From Trichodesmium erythraeum GBRTRLIN201 (GTDB taxonomy: Bacteria > Cyanobacteriota > Cyanobacteriia > Cyanobacteriales > Microcoleaceae), in the NCBI GenBank assembly GCA_018457135.1, contig JAGGDU010000041.1, positions 1 to 51,882 of the forward strand: DNA of 51,882 nucleotides, written 5' to 3'. A model generated the notes under the pieces. The model did no database searches. It was not told the origin of the DNA and worked only from the letters and a program-made list of their open reading frames with translations. The position numbers and the translations under genes are program-made. Each line of letters starts with the position of its first letter. Positions within the stretch are counted from its first letter, which is position 1. Shown piece after piece: positions 29,061 to 40,202 of the stretch.

Positions 29061-29868
29061 CATCACAACATGAGAGGGACTTTGCAAAAGGTCTTAATTT
29101 CTAAATCAAGACCTACTAAATTACTATTTTTAAGTAAAGTTTTTGGCTATATTTCTACTACAAAACTTAAAAAAATATCTATTGGAATCTTTAATTACTA
29201 TTACTGAAGAAGGTTGGTTTAGCAGTGGTCAAGACCAGGCTAACTCAAACTATCCAGTCTTAGCCAAATAAACTTTTTTTTCATATACTTTACAACCCTC
29301 TAGTGGTTAAACCTAGAAGCTTGCGCGTAACTTCATAGCGTTAACTGGAGTCGGTTAGGCTAGCTTCCAGGTTTGTTTAGTCTCTCGGAAACCCGAGCGT
29401 GACTTACAAAAAATTTTTGTGAGTCCTTATTGTGCCCTGCTGGAAAAAAGCTGCTGCGAAACCTGAAAGCTTCCCAAGTTAAAATCTCAATTTTATGAGT
29501 TTCAATAAACCCAAATTTTCCGATAAATTGCTGATGCTCAAAGATTTTCGCTTTTCTTGTCACCCCTTTAAGTTTCAGAGTTACAGCAGATTCCATCCAG
29601 AGCATTCAAGATGCCCAAAATAGAAACATTTAATTGTTAATATCTGTACTTTATATACTTGGAATCTGCTGTATATGTATCTAAATACTTGCTATAGTTT
29701 TGATTTACTTGTTCAAGATTTTGGCGTCAGTCTTCTGAGCAAGAAATTTACTATTGCCTATTAATTTAATTACCTGAAACTATTGCCTTTTCAAAGTTTT
29801 TAGTCGATCAAAAGGTAAATCGTGTCTTCTGACTTCTGAGTTCAGTGAAATGATATAAAAAATCCTGC

Positions 29869-31257
29869 TTAAACAGTTACACCTTCAGTACGAGCTGCTG
29901 AAGCTACTGCACCTGCAACCGCAGTAGCTACCCTAGTGTCAAATACTGAAGGAATAATATGTTCTTGGTCAAGGTCTGAAGTTTTGACTAATGAAGCGAT
30001 CGCTCTAGCAGCTTCTAAATACATTGTAGAGGTGAGAGTAGTAGCCCGACAATCTAGAGCGCCCCTAAATATGCCTGGAAATGCCAAAACATTATTAATT
30101 TGATTCGGATAATCACTCCGACCTGTGGCCATCACTGCTACTTCTTCTGCAACTAATTCTGGCTGTATTTCCGGAATAGGATTAGCCATTGCAAAGACTA
30201 TAGGGTCTTTGGCCATAGAACGGACCATTTCTGGAGTAAGAACTCCCGGGACACTAACACCTAAAAATACATCAGCTCCCATTAAAGCATCTGCGAGGGT
30301 TCCTGAAGACTCAACGGCAAATGCTTGTTTTTCTGAGTTAAGACCAGTACGACTTTTGGAGACTATACCTTTAGAGTCACATAAGCAAATTTGATTAGCT
30401 CCTGCTTTTTGTAATAGACGAGTGATAGCTATTCCAGCAGCACCAGCACCATTAATAACGATCCGAATATCTTCTATAGATTTTTTGACCAATTTTAAAG
30501 CATTGATTAACGCAGCTAAACTAACTATTGCTGTGCCATGCTGGTCATCGTGAAATACTGGAATATCTAATATCTCTCTTAGCTTGACTTCTATTTCAAA
30601 ACAACGAGGAGCAGCAATATCTTCTAAGTTAACTCCACCAAAAACAGGAGCAATATTTTTAACTGTCTCGACAATAGCATCAGTATCTTGAGTAGCCAGA
30701 CAAATAGGGAAAGCGTCGATTCCAGCAAATTCTTTAAATAACATAGCCTTACCTTCCATTACTGGTAAAGCTCCTCCGGGGCCAAGATTTCCTAGTCCTA
30801 AAACTGCACTGCCATCTGTCACAATAGCAACTGTATTTTTTTTGATGGTGAAATTATAGATTTGTTGAGGGTCTTCTGCAATTGCTTTAGAAATTCTTCC
30901 TACTCCTGGAGTATAAGCCATTGATAGATCGGCTTGGGATTTGAGAGGTATTTTGCCTTGAACTGTGATTTTACCACCTTTATGTATATCGAAGGTTCGG
31001 TCATACACATTGACGAGTTTTATTTCTGGCAGGGTTTTGACAGCTTGAACAATTTTTTCAATATGCTCTGTACTGTAGGCATCGACTGTAATTTCTCTAA
31101 TTATGATTTGGCGACTTTGTTTTATTAGGTCAACGTTACCTATATTGCCTCCTTCTGATGCGATGGCTTGGGTAACCTTGGCCAACATTCCAGTACGGTT
31201 AGGAGTTTCGAGGCTAATTGTTAAACTAAATGAGGGATTTGGTGTTAGTTTTACCAT
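29869..31257 (-). CDS. NAD(P)-dependent malic enzyme with N-terminal ACT domain
   Basis: 462 residues. Malic enzyme decarboxylates malate to pyruvate and CO2 with reduction of NAD(P). An ACT domain fills about 10-90 (SLTISLETPNRTGMLAKVTQ), suggesting allosteric control by a small ligand. Catalytic features are Y115 in AYTPGVG, K170 in MEGKAMLFKEFAG, metal ligands E212/D213 (NLEDIAAPRCF) and D237/D238 (FHDDQHGTA), and the nucleotide fold INGAGAAG at 268-275. The protein is the short bacterial type without a phosphotransacetylase domain. The ATG follows AATTTAAC with no strong ribosome-binding site. A HIP1 octamer lies at 29996-30003. It is monocistronic. Confidence 0.92.
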   Translation of the reverse strand: MVKLTPNPSFSLTISLETPNRTGMLAKVTQAIASEGGNIGNVDLIKQSRQIIIREITVDAYSTEHIEKIVQAVKTLPEIKLVNVYDRTFDIHKGGKITVQGKIPLKSQADLSMAYTPGVGRISKAIAEDPQQIYNFTIKKNTVAIVTDGSAVLGLGNLGPGGALPVMEGKAMLFKEFAGIDAFPICLATQDTDAIVETVKNIAPVFGGVNLEDIAAPRCFEIEVKLREILDIPVFHDDQHGTAIVSLAALINALKLVKKSIEDIRIVINGAGAAGIAITRLLQKAGANQICLCDSKGIVSKSRTGLNSEKQAFAVESSGTLADALMGADVFLGVSVPGVLTPEMVRSMAKDPIVFAMANPIPEIQPELVAEEVAVMATGRSDYPNQINNVLAFPGIFRGALDCRATTLTSTMYLEAARAIASLVKTSDLDQEHIIPSVFDTRVATAVAGAVASAARTEGVTV

Positions 31258-32425
31258 GTTAAATTTGGTTTTAGGTTTTAAGTCCTAAATTTTATTTAGT
31301 GACATAGTAGTCCATCTTAAGTTGTGAGTGAACATTTCTTGGGTTTAGCTAGGAATTTCTTCAATCTGTAGTTTTTTATCTCTAAAAATTTACATTTTTT
31401 AGGTGGCGACAATTTGTAAAATCTGGTAACTCTCCAAAAGTTCTGCTTGAGTTGGAGCAAGAATAGTTGACCAAGTTCCTATTACAAGGTTTAAAAACAG
31501 TTTAAGGTGGCTGTTCAAAACTTAGAAATGGGAGAGGGTATCTTGGCTACTTAACAAGTTTCATTTGAAAATTTGCGTCTTATTGTCTCTAGTCTAGAGA
31601 TCAATTTAGATAAATGTAATGATATTTTTTATATCAGGTCAGAAATTGAAATCAATTATACTAATTCTCAAAAGCTTTACTATACTTAGATTTTTTATTT
31701 CTAAATACTATTTATTGAGGTGATTTTATTGTTAAATAACCTCAGTCATTTTTCTAGTATTTTTTACTCTCTTATAAGTATAGAAATACTTTTAAGAAAT
31801 AGTATGATACATTTATACAGGCTAAATTATTGGCTTTTTTATTTTCTGAGCTCAAATAATTAGAATTAGCTGAATAAAATGCAAGCATTTACTTAAATAT
31901 TAATAAGGGCTTTGTTTGTATAAAAAATGTATAAGAAGTTGGTTTGATTGTGGTTAACATGAGAAATTATGAGTTATTAAAGGGAGAATATTGAAATAAA
32001 ATCTTTCCAACTACATCCTTTATAATACCCATTTATCCTTACCTCCCTGCATCCTACCCGAACCCATAAAACGTATTAAGTAAGTCCTAATTAGGGTGGG
32101 TAAATAATTTTACTTATGCACTTACCTTTAATCTTAACTAGTTGAGAAAAGTGTAAGCTTGGAAAAAGTTATAACATTTACCGAGGTTTTGGTCCTCTTA
32201 GGTACTAATTTGATTGGTGATTTAGATAGCGATCGCTTTATTAATTGTGCTTTGTTTATAAGAAGAATCAGTAAATTAGATAGGTGTGCCCTGATATAAT
32301 TTACAGCATATTTCTCATCAGGATTTGCAATATGCTTTTAGTAACAACTGAAGTCTGATCTTCCGATTTATTCTTTCACAATTAATTAATTATAAAAGTT
32401 TGCATACACGCCCTCAATCGAAAAA
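31258..32425. other. Intergenic, 1.17 kb, no gene seen
   Basis: AT-rich spacer with only short frames. It holds a HIP1 octamer at 32229-32236 and minor palindromes (CCTAATTAGG near 32087). No tRNA, terminator or conserved small frame could be recognised. Confidence 0.6.
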
Positions 32426-32827
32426 TTAGTCTTGATTTTTATTTGATAAATCTATAGGAAAAATTTTACAAATCATATAGTGGGGCAGAAATTTTTGGTC
32501 TTTATCAACACACTCTTTAGATGATTCTGATTCCTTTTTTTCCAGCAGTGGATTCACGCAGATCGCAAGTTTGCCTACTGCTGGCATTAATAAAATTACT
32601 CTATTTTTGAGGCTCTCAAGATCTTGACCTAATTTATCTGCTTCCAATGTAGAAGAAGTAATAATGAAAAAAGTTTGGACCCCTAGTGAATCTGGGGCAA
32701 AGCCAAAAGTACAATTATCTAATAAAGATTGAGTCGAAAAGTTTAAAGTTTCATAAAAGCAATTAATTAGTGCTTGGTAAAAAGATTCACTTAGGGAATG
32801 ATCGTCAAAGGTCTGTCTAGATAACAT
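32426..32827 (-). CDS. Uncharacterised small protein
   Basis: 133 residues from the ATG at 32827, which has GAGG about 11 bases upstream; an in-frame TTG five codons earlier is a weaker start. Soluble, with an alternation of strands and helices and no signal peptide (FYQALINCFYETLNF, VQTFFIITSSTLEADKLG, VILLMPAVGKLAICVNPLL). It contains five cysteines and a charged Lys/Glu/Ser stretch (about 96-110). I do not recognise a family. It is the only plausible gene in about 3.3 kb, and the start signal supports it being real. Confidence 0.5.
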   Translation of the reverse strand: MLSRQTFDDHSLSESFYQALINCFYETLNFSTQSLLDNCTFGFAPDSLGVQTFFIITSSTLEADKLGQDLESLKNRVILLMPAVGKLAICVNPLLEKKESESSKECVDKDQKFLPHYMICKIFPIDLSNKNQD

Positions 32828-33419
32828 GATAAATTTCCTCAAGTCGCATTTTTTTTTCTTGATAGTGAAACAAAAAGCCGTTGGATACCTTCATCTGGGG
32901 ACAGTCATTATTCCTCAAAACTTGATGCATTAATTATTGTGCTGTCATAATTACAGTGTACAAACATCAGAGAACTGAAAAAGGAAAGCAAATATACAAG
33001 TTTTCTCCTAAAATAGCAAAACCTTACCCGAACATTTCCACAGTTTTTACAATAGTTGTCTCCTCGACCCAGATGAAGTTCATGCCCCGCAGAAGAAAGT
33101 CGTGTGTGAGAGATTAGCCACATTAGTGGCAGAGCTAGGGCGACAGTTGTCTATATAGTCAGAGACCCTAATCAAAAAGCAAAAATTATGTACAACAAGG
33201 TCTTTAGTTGTAAAAGTTAGTAATATTTTTTTGTCTGACCAATCTTAGTTTCCAAGCTTTTTATCTGCTCAATAAGTATATGAATTTATCCAATTAGACA
33301 CTAAAAGTAAAACAGATAAACACACAAAAAGTTATTGCCAACTAGGAAAGCTAGTAGTGGGAGGTTAGATTCTGTGAGATTGGATCAAATGTAGCTCACA
33401 ATAGTGACTTAATTCTCTG

Positions 33420-33680
33420 AGTTCAAGTGAAGAAGCACAACAATGAGTTCACCGAAGAATTGCTCAACACCACAATAAGAAGGAAAAACTAACTGTCTCA
33501 ATTCTCAGGTCAATAGTAGAGAGCAGTGATGAACGGGTGCTAGCTTCGTAGGTCAACCTAAAAATTGGCAAAGATTAAACTAGGGAGTGAAACCTCAGGG
33601 AACAGAGATGATCACATCGGCGACTGAAAAAATTTGCCAAAGTTTCGGAGTAGACAAAAATTATCTCATGGTCAGTGGTC
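33420..33680 (+). other. Possible 5' fragment of a group II intron
   Basis: The stretch has a more balanced base composition than its surroundings, no open frame, and strings such as GTCAATAGTAGAGAGCAGTG, GGTGCTAGCTTCGTAGGTCA and GGGAGTGAAACC. These remind me of domain I of cyanobacterial group II introns. No domain V hairpin or reverse-transcriptase frame follows, so at best it is a truncated remnant. Low confidence. Confidence 0.3.
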
Positions 33681-33996
33681 AATTATTTAAACTGAGTTTG
33701 GGTTTATATTAGGCTCGGAACAACAGCAGCCCAGAAGACAGGCTTGACTAAATTATAGGTAGATTTAGAAGTAATTGGCGATTTATCTCACAGTCTGTTG
33801 ATACACTACACTTTTTCTATATATTGAGATATTTAATTATATCTTAACGTTCCTTAAAGTTATGTATATATTGTTATCTAAGCTTAGTTATCTAAATCAC
33901 AAAACTACCACTATAATTATTACTAGTCTCAGGAACCCAGATCAGACATAAAACTATTTTTAATTTTTCTATTTTTAACTTTTTGTAATTCACTGT

Positions 33997-34157
33997 AGAG
34001 TACAAAATTTTCCTAAAAAACTATTGCCTTTAAAGGCTGAAAGTATTATAGGAATTGGCTTATAGCATTTATAGTTATTTGGAGAAAGTTTCTAACCTTG
34101 AGATGGCTATAAGCATTAGCTAGCAATAGTTATTTCTAGAACTTCCCACTGTCTAGT
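33997..34157 (+). repeat. Dispersed repeat of about 161 bp, copy 1
   Basis: Aligns end to end with 49273-49438 on the same strand. Common blocks are AGAGTACAAA, ATTGCCTTTAAAGGCT, AAAGTATTATAGGAATT, GAGAAAGTTTCTA, GCTAGCAA and CACT.TCTAGT. It includes the palindrome CCTTTAAAGG. Neither strand encodes a protein. Confidence 0.75.
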
Positions 34158-34589
34158 AATTCAGATAGCTTAAAAACAACTGTAGTAATTATCAGTGGTG
34201 TTAGTCATGTACAAAATTCTGGATTGTAGGAAACAGTAATGACTGGGTACCATAAATTATAAACTCAAGTTTAATTTAATCCTCAGAGATATTATAGATA
34301 TAAAAAAATATTATGGTAATTAACTTTTAGTTCTTACAAAATTAAGATCCAGTAAAAAGCAAAAAATATCAACAATTTATACCCTGTGTCTTTTATTTCA
34401 TGTCCTGATATTTTTGCTGCAATCTACAATACAATATATGTGACAAAAATCCCGTTAATGATCAAGAATTATAAATTTAGTTCCTCAAGATTGATAATGA
34501 GTGTATTCAAGCATTAATGTTTCTTGATGATTGTAAAAGGCTTTTTTTGTAAAAGCTTGAAAATATTAAATATATATTAAATATCAAAG

Positions 34590-36347
34590 ATGGAACCTAT
34601 TGTTGAACAACTTAAAAGTAGATTTGACAAAGCTTTAATTACTGCCTTTGGTCAAGATTTAGTAGGCACAGATCCAATGATTGTTTCTACTACTAATCCT
34701 AAATTTGGAGATTATCAATGTAATGTAGCAATGTCTTTAGCTAAAAAATTAAAGGATAAACCAAAGGCGATCGCCACTCAAATTATTAACAACCTCAACA
34801 TTAATGACTATTTTTACCCACCAGAAATTGCTGGACCTGGATTTATCAATCTTAGCCTTAAACCAGAATATATAGAAAATTGTCTAGAAACAATAATTAA
34901 AGATGAAAAACTGAATATTTCCCCGACTAAAAATCCCCAGCGAGTTGTAATAGATTTTTCTAGTCCTAATATTGCTAAAGAAATGCACGTTGGACATTTA
35001 AGGTCAACAATTATCGGAGATTCTTTAGCAAGGGTCCTAGAATTTCAGGGGCATAATGTACTAAGACTAAATCATGTCGGGGACTGGGGCACTCAGTTTG
35101 GAATGTTAATTAGTTATTTACGGGAAGCTTTTCCAGAAGCTTTAAAAACTGCTGATATTTTAGATATAGGAGATTTAGTTGCTTTTTATAAACAGTCAAA
35201 AAAACGGTTTGATGAAGATCAAGATTTTCAGGAAAAATCCCGACAAGAAGTAGTAAATTTACAGACTGGTGCTGAGGATAGTCGTCACGCTTGGGAACTT
35301 TTATGTAATCAATCTCGGCGGGAATTTCAAGTGATTTATGACTTACTTGATATTAAGTTAAATGAGCGTGGAGAGTCTTTTTATAATTCTATGTTGCCTG
35401 GAATTGTAGAAGAATTAAATAGGTTAGGTTTATTGGAAGAAAGTGATGGTGCTCAATGCGTATTTTTGTCAGGATTTACTAATAAGGAAGGTGAGGATGT
35501 ACCTTTAATTGTCAAGAAGTCTGATGGTGGTTATAATTATGCGACAACAGATTTAGCTGCCCTAGTTCATCGCATTGAAAAAGAGGGAGCAACGCGATTA
35601 ATTTATGTTACTGATGCTGGTCAAGCTAATCATTTTTCTCAAGTTTGGCAGGTAGCAAAAAAGGCTGGTTGGATACCAGAAAATGTAGAAATTGTGAATG
35701 TTTTTTTTGGTTTGGTTTTGGGAGAAGATGGGAAAAAATTAAAGACTCGTTCTGGAGAAACTGTGAGGTTGATAGATTTATTAGATGAGGCTATAAATAA
35801 AGCGCGGAATGATTTGGAAAAAAGGCTCAAAGATGAAAAGCGTTTGGAGAGTGAAGAGTTTATTAAAAATGTTGCTCAAGTTGTTGGTTTAAGTGCAGTT
35901 AAATATGCAGATTTAAGTCAAAATCGGAAGAGTAATTATGTGTTTAGTTTTGATAAGATGTTAGCTTTACAAGGCAATACTGCTCCTTATTTGTTATATG
36001 CTTATGTAAGGGTACAAGGAATTTCTCGTAAGGGAGAAATTAATTTTGAAAAGTTGAGAAAAGATGCCAAAATTATTTTGCAGGATGAGCCAGAGTTGGT
36101 CTTAGGAAAACATTTATTAAAGTTGAATGAAGTCTTGAATATAGTAACTATTGAATTGTTGCCTAATCGTCTTTGTGAATATTTGTATGAATTGAGTGAA
36201 AAGTTTAATAAGTTCTTTGAAAATTGTCCGGTTTTGAAGTCGGAGGAACCTTTGCGTACTTCTCGATTATTGTTGTGTGATCTAACAGCAAGAACTTTAA
36301 AGTTGGGGTTGTATTTGTTAGGGATTTCTGTTTTGGAAAGGATGTAA
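34590..36347 (+). CDS. argS: Arginyl-tRNA synthetase
   Basis: 585 residues, full length for bacterial ArgRS, the class I enzyme that charges tRNA-Arg. The N-terminal Add1 tRNA-contact domain is at about 1-110. The HIGH signature appears as HVGHLRST (133-140) after [29 protein letters not shown] and [19 protein letters not shown] (KMSK-loop region, non-canonical as usual for ArgRS) follow. The DALR anticodon-binding domain runs from about 465 to the typical C-terminal VLERM. It is preceded by a long AT-rich leader with no clear ribosome-binding site beyond weak A/G bases. A HIP1 octamer lies at 34767-34774. Confidence 0.96.
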   Translation: MEPIVEQLKSRFDKALITAFGQDLVGTDPMIVSTTNPKFGDYQCNVAMSLAKKLKDKPKAIATQIINNLNINDYFYPPEIAGPGFINLSLKPEYIENCLETIIKDEKLNISPTKNPQRVVIDFSSPNIAKEMHVGHLRSTIIGDSLARVLEFQGHNVLRLNHVGDWGTQFGMLISYLREAFPEALKTADILDIGDLVAFYKQSKKRFDEDQDFQEKSRQEVVNLQTGAEDSRHAWELLCNQSRREFQVIYDLLDIKLNERGESFYNSMLPGIVEELNRLGLLEESDGAQCVFLSGFTNKEGEDVPLIVKKSDGGYNYATTDLAALVHRIEKEGATRLIYVTDAGQANHFSQVWQVAKKAGWIPENVEIVNVFFGLVLGEDGKKLKTRSGETVRLIDLLDEAINKARNDLEKRLKDEKRLESEEFIKNVAQVVGLSAVKYADLSQNRKSNYVFSFDKMLALQGNTAPYLLYAYVRVQGISRKGEINFEKLRKDAKIILQDEPELVLGKHLLKLNEVLNIVTIELLPNRLCEYLYELSEKFNKFFENCPVLKSEEPLRTSRLLLCDLTARTLKLGLYLLGISVLERM

Positions 36348-36854
36348 TTTGTATATAAATTTAGTTTTTTTGCTTTGATAGATATCAATAGTATGATTTA
36401 GCAAAGTTAGAAAAATTAAACTTTTAAGATATTCCTTTAATTTCTAATTAACTATAAAAATACATTAAATATGAGCAGAAAAATCAACCATTTTAAACTT
36501 TGAGTTTCCCGGAATAGTATTTACAAATTATTAATGATTTTTTGAGGAAAATTACTAGTATTGCAGCAATAATATTTTTTTATTTAAGGAGGTTTTCCAA
36601 GGCGAAAAGTTGATTATTGGAAAATCTTATTGATTAGACAAAAAAAACAGTCTGTTTTGAAAATATTTCCTTAACTGTAAAAAATTAATATTGCATTTTA
36701 CAAGCTAATAAAAAACTAAATAAGTTTTTTATTATCAAGCTGTATGATAACTACATATTAATGTGCTAAAGTATAACAAATAAAAAAATTACACACTTTA
36801 TGAAATCCAGTCTTTGTGTATTTAGGTGCTAATTGTAAGGCAGAAACAAAATTT
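36348..36854. other. Intergenic between argS and the decayed IS element
   Basis: 507 bp of AT-rich sequence. No gene or strong terminator recognised; AGGAGGTTTTCC near 36590 resembles a ribosome-binding site but is not followed by an open frame. Confidence 0.5.
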
Positions 36855-38386
36855 GCTACAAAATGTCATTAGTAACAAGTTAAGAAAAAGGGAAAATTGT
36901 CAAGGGCAGGCTTTCCAAAGGTCAAAAATATTGAGAAATTCAATTTAGATAATTAATTGAGTGATTGAGGCCAGCCATGACTACTAGTAAAAAAAACCAA
37001 CAGAGACCACCCAAAAAAAGAAGTAGCGACCAATAGTGGAAGATGAAGTTATAGCCAAGCAATTGGAAAAATAACTGGGACTAGCCATTACAAATAAAGA
37101 AAACTACTACTGACAAATAGAACTCAGGAAACGGATATTAAAATTTACCGTTTATGATGGCTGGTGTATTAACCTTATTCTGGCCAGAGGTAGCTGGAGT
37201 TAGAGAATTGACAAGAATGTTAGCTAAAGATGGTTTTTTTGTGGTGTAATCACACAAAGGTTAATTAACAAACTGTATCACAAATATTTTTGACATTTTC
37301 CAATAAATTATTGGAGAAAGTATTTAAAGATTTATTGTCTAATTTAAGAGCAGCTTGGCAGAGCCGAAATAAGGGTTCTTTTGCTAGAAATTCTTCAATT
37401 TACCTTGTTAAAATTCCCAAGTATTTGGATAATATATGGGTCAACATAGGAGGTTTTATTTAAGAAATTCAAAAGTTGATAATAAATTAAAAAATGGCAA
37501 TTAGTAAGAAAGATGAGTATAGTTATTGATTTAATAACTAGATTATCAGTAGAGATTTGGTTTTAAGAAAATCCCAAAGCCTCTCATGCTAAACTTGAAG
37601 AAAATATTTTGAATTTAGTAACAGAAAATAGTTTTTTATTGTTGGATAGAGGTTTTTATTACTTTAATTTTTGGTTAAAATTAATAGATAAAAAAGTGGA
37701 TTTTATTACTAGAAAAAAAAGGGGATAGCAGTTCCCTATAGAACAGGTATTTATAAATAGCTATGCATTGCGATACCGAAATATATGTCTTGGTTATGGT
37801 ACTAAGAAAACTCCGTTTATCACTTTACATTTAATTGAAATTAGGTCAAGAAAAAAATGGAATTCTTATTTAACCAGTGTCCTATAACCTTATATTTTAT
37901 CCCTTTATGTAGTAGCAGATTTATATCGTTGATCTTGGAAAATTGAAGATGCTTTTGATACTGTCAAAAAACTCTTGGGTTTAAGTTATTTATGGACAGG
38001 TTCAATTAATGGAATTAAGTGACAAGTTTGAGCGACCTGGTTATTTTATGCTGTCTTAGTAAATTTAGGTGATACCTTAGCTGATGAGCTTTCTGTAGTT
38101 TTTGATCAAATCTGATTATAAATGATTTATCCTGGTTTTTATCATTTTATGAAGGGTCACCAAAAAGGTAAGGAAAAAAACTCTATTAAATATTTTGCTG
38201 ACCCTCAAAATCAAGCAAAAAGAATTATTAAACAGCAGAGAAAGCCAAATTTTAAATTAATTGTCGCACCTTTTCCTGAGCTTCAACGAGGAGCTGAACA
38301 ATTTTTTTTCAGCAATTTATTTTATCCAATTTTCTTGACAAAAGACTTATAAGCTTAACTTCTCACTAATGACAAAATTTTGAAGC
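36855..38386 (+). mobile_element. Decayed IS4-like insertion sequence with terminal inverted repeats
   Basis: Left end GCTACAAAATGTCATTAGT (from 36855 to about 36884) and right end (38354-38386, read inward as CTTAACTT, ACTAATGACA, TTTTG, AGC) form an imperfect inverted repeat of about 30 bp. The 1.53-kb span fits an IS4-type element. It encloses a transposase frame broken by many stops. No clear target duplication could be made out. Confidence 0.75.
36977..38352 (+). pseudogene. IS4-family transposase pseudogene
   Basis: Pieces of an IS4/DDE transposase are readable in shifting frames: ENYY then QIELRKRIL near 37100, VAGVRELTRMLAKDGFF near 37190, LRAAWQSRNKGSFARNS near 37350, the DDE-site FLLLDRGFYYFNFWLKL near 37640, YVVADLYR near 37910, IEDAFDTVKKLLGLSYLWTG near 37940 (the Y-(2)-R-(3)-E-(6)-K region), and a 76-codon open end (38122-38352) with GFYHFMKGHQKGKE and PFPELQRGAEQFFF. 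At least ten in-frame stops and frameshifts, and a partial loss around 37430, make it inactive. Confidence 0.85.
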
Positions 38387-38523
38387 TTAAGTCGGTAGTT
38401 TTAAAAAGCATTTTACTTCTAAATGTAATTTTGAACTAATTCTGTTCATTGAGACTGCTACTTGGAAAATAATCAGAGGTGCAAGCATTGGTAATTTTTA
38501 ATCAATAGTTTTACTATGTAGTT

Positions 38524-38964
38524 ATGCTTAACAAGAAAGTATTAATCGTAGATGACTGTAAAATTGTCAGAACATTATTTTCCCGTATCCTGACAGATAT
38601 AGGATTAAATACTATATTAGCAAGTAATGGTTTAGAGGCATTAGAAAAAGTTAAACTATATCATCCTGACTTAGTAATTTTAGACATTATTATGCCGAAA
38701 ATGAATGGGTATCAAGTTTGTCGTCAAATTAAATCTCAGCCTAAAACTATGAATATACCTGTAGTCTTTTGTTCTAATAAAAGTTTAGAAGTTGATGTAT
38801 ATTGGGGTATGAAACAAGGGGCTGATGGCTATATTAGTAAACCCCTAAAAAAGTCGGAACTAATGACATTAATGGTAAGATTTAATATTATTAAAAATGT
38901 GAGTGAAGAATATAGTATTCAGTGTCTTTATAAAAAGGGAAAAGTCAGAGTTTTGCCTATATAG
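38524..38964 (+). CDS. Single-domain response regulator (CheY/PilH type)
   Basis: 146 residues. One REC domain (about 4-122) with D10/D11, phosphoacceptor D54 in LVILDIIMPKMNGYQV, S84 and K106 (YISKPLKK). A 20-residue tail follows, with no output domain. In cyanobacteria such proteins often act with chemotaxis-like motility systems (PilG/PilH, PixG/PixH), the QVCRQIK segment being typical. No kinase is encoded nearby. It begins 137 bp beyond the right end of the dead IS element, so its promoter may be partly altered by the insertion. Ribosome-binding site is weak. Confidence 0.85.
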   Translation: MLNKKVLIVDDCKIVRTLFSRILTDIGLNTILASNGLEALEKVKLYHPDLVILDIIMPKMNGYQVCRQIKSQPKTMNIPVVFCSNKSLEVDVYWGMKQGADGYISKPLKKSELMTLMVRFNIIKNVSEEYSIQCLYKKGKVRVLPI

Positions 38965-39061
38965 TATAAATACAATTTCAGTAAAATTCTGGAGAAAGAT
39001 GTTGCGTTATTTGTAGAATTTTCTATAAATATTGATATTTAATTAAAGTTAATAATTAAAA

Positions 39062-39976
39062 TTAATTATATTGTTTTTCTAAATTTCTGGAAATTAGTTC
39101 TAACAAAAGTAAACCTGCTACAGAATTTCCTTGTTGATCGAGGGGAGGACTATAGCAAACAATTACTCCTTTAGCAGGAACTAATCCTAAAACAATTCCA
39201 CTGATACTAGATTTAATTGGAATTCCTATATCCATAGCATAACGATTTGATGTTTCATATAAACCACAATTAGTCATCAGTGTTTTAACTGTAAAACAGT
39301 GTTTTTGCCATTCAGAATGAGGTGAGTTTACTAATAAAATTCCTAGATTAGCTATATCAATAATTTTACCAGATAAACAACAGATTTGATTGTAAGTATC
39401 TAAAGTAATTTTAGCATCTTTTATAGAACCAGATTCTACTAATTTTTGAGCTATATTTTGATTATTCTGGTTAGGTAAAGAACGAACCGAAGCCAACATA
39501 TTTTCATCTAAAAATAATTGACAATTTCCGTAACTATTTAGCCAAGAACAAAAATTATTGCACTTTTCTCTAGCAGTATTTCCTGGTATTAAGGATGATA
39601 AAGCGATCGCTCCACTATTAATCATAGGATTTCTCGGCCATCCCCCATCAAATTCTAGTTGTTCTAAAGAATTGAATGGCTTTTCTGAAGGTTTTTGACC
39701 GACTTTTTTAAAGATCAATTCATTGCCAAATTGAGATAATAAATAAAATAACAAAAATGGTTTTATTGCACTCATCAAAGGAACTTTAGTTTTGATATCT
39801 CCGAATGAAATGATATGATGATCAATACTTTGTAAAAGTATGGCAAAACTGTTAGGGTTAGCTTCTGCAAGTAAAGGAATATAGTTAGGCAAATTGCCAG
39901 ATTTAGTTTGAGTTAATACTTGTTTGACCCAAGTATTTAGTTGTTGTTGATTAATGTTTGATAAATTTTTAAACAT
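39062..39976 (-). CDS. Glutaminase, divergent
   Basis: 304 residues, the length of bacterial glutaminases (serine beta-lactamase-like fold), which release ammonia from glutamine. The SxxK catalytic pair is S69 and K72 (MSAIK, normally SISK). KPSEKPFNSLEQLE (95-108) and GWPRNPMINSGAIA (112-125) are strong matches, and YNQICCLS supplies the conserved Tyr. The C-terminal glycine-rich loop, usually VPAKSGVGGGI, reads IPIKSSISGIVLGLVP, and SPPLDQQGNSVAGL follows. The catalytic frame is kept, but the loop has lost most of its glycines, so altered kinetics are possible. A HIP1 octamer lies at 39603-39610. Confidence 0.85.
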   Translation of the reverse strand: MFKNLSNINQQQLNTWVKQVLTQTKSGNLPNYIPLLAEANPNSFAILLQSIDHHIISFGDIKTKVPLMSAIKPFLLFYLLSQFGNELIFKKVGQKPSEKPFNSLEQLEFDGGWPRNPMINSGAIALSSLIPGNTAREKCNNFCSWLNSYGNCQLFLDENMLASVRSLPNQNNQNIAQKLVESGSIKDAKITLDTYNQICCLSGKIIDIANLGILLVNSPHSEWQKHCFTVKTLMTNCGLYETSNRYAMDIGIPIKSSISGIVLGLVPAKGVIVCYSPPLDQQGNSVAGLLLLELISRNLEKQYN

Positions 39977-40202
39977 AAATATCTTTACTGACTCAACTGA
40001 AAGTAAAATAAATTAGTGAGGAGACAGGACTTATACCAAATATTGTTTTTACTGGAGGTTTATTCAAAGAGTAAGACATTTATGCTGGAGGCAAAAGGCA
40101 GAAGAATTAGAAAGATTTAGACTCATTAGTTTGTCATAAATTAATTTGGTATTATATAGCAATCCTCAAATAACTAATTTTAACTAAAAAACTTGAAAAT
40201 TG

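Larger units (their letters stand above)
28639..29868. other. Intergenic, 1.23 kb, with a TnpB-type remnant
   Basis: Holds a terminator-like inverted repeat, the remnant of a TnpB-type transposon 3' end (separate entries), and an 81-codon minus frame at 29360-29605 that I do not recognise. At 29317-29372 CCTAGAAGCT and AGCTTCCAGG could form the base of a 55-nt stem-loop. Confidence 0.55.
32828..34589. other. Long intergenic region (1.76 kb) upstream of argS
   Basis: No confident gene. A 71-codon minus frame at 32908-33123 has a CKNC pair but no further support. 33420-33680 is less AT-rich and may be a structured RNA remnant. 33997-34157 is one copy of a dispersed repeat. The final 400 bases are very AT-rich and probably hold the argS promoter. 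Confidence 0.55.

Noticed and set aside
29360-29605. 81-codon minus-strand frame downstream of the malic enzyme
   Set aside because: Could be part of the TnpB-type remnant, but the residues match nothing I recognise and there is no start signal.
32908-33123. 71-codon minus-strand frame with a CKNC motif
   Set aside because: A single CxxC pair is not enough; no start signal and no second metal pair.
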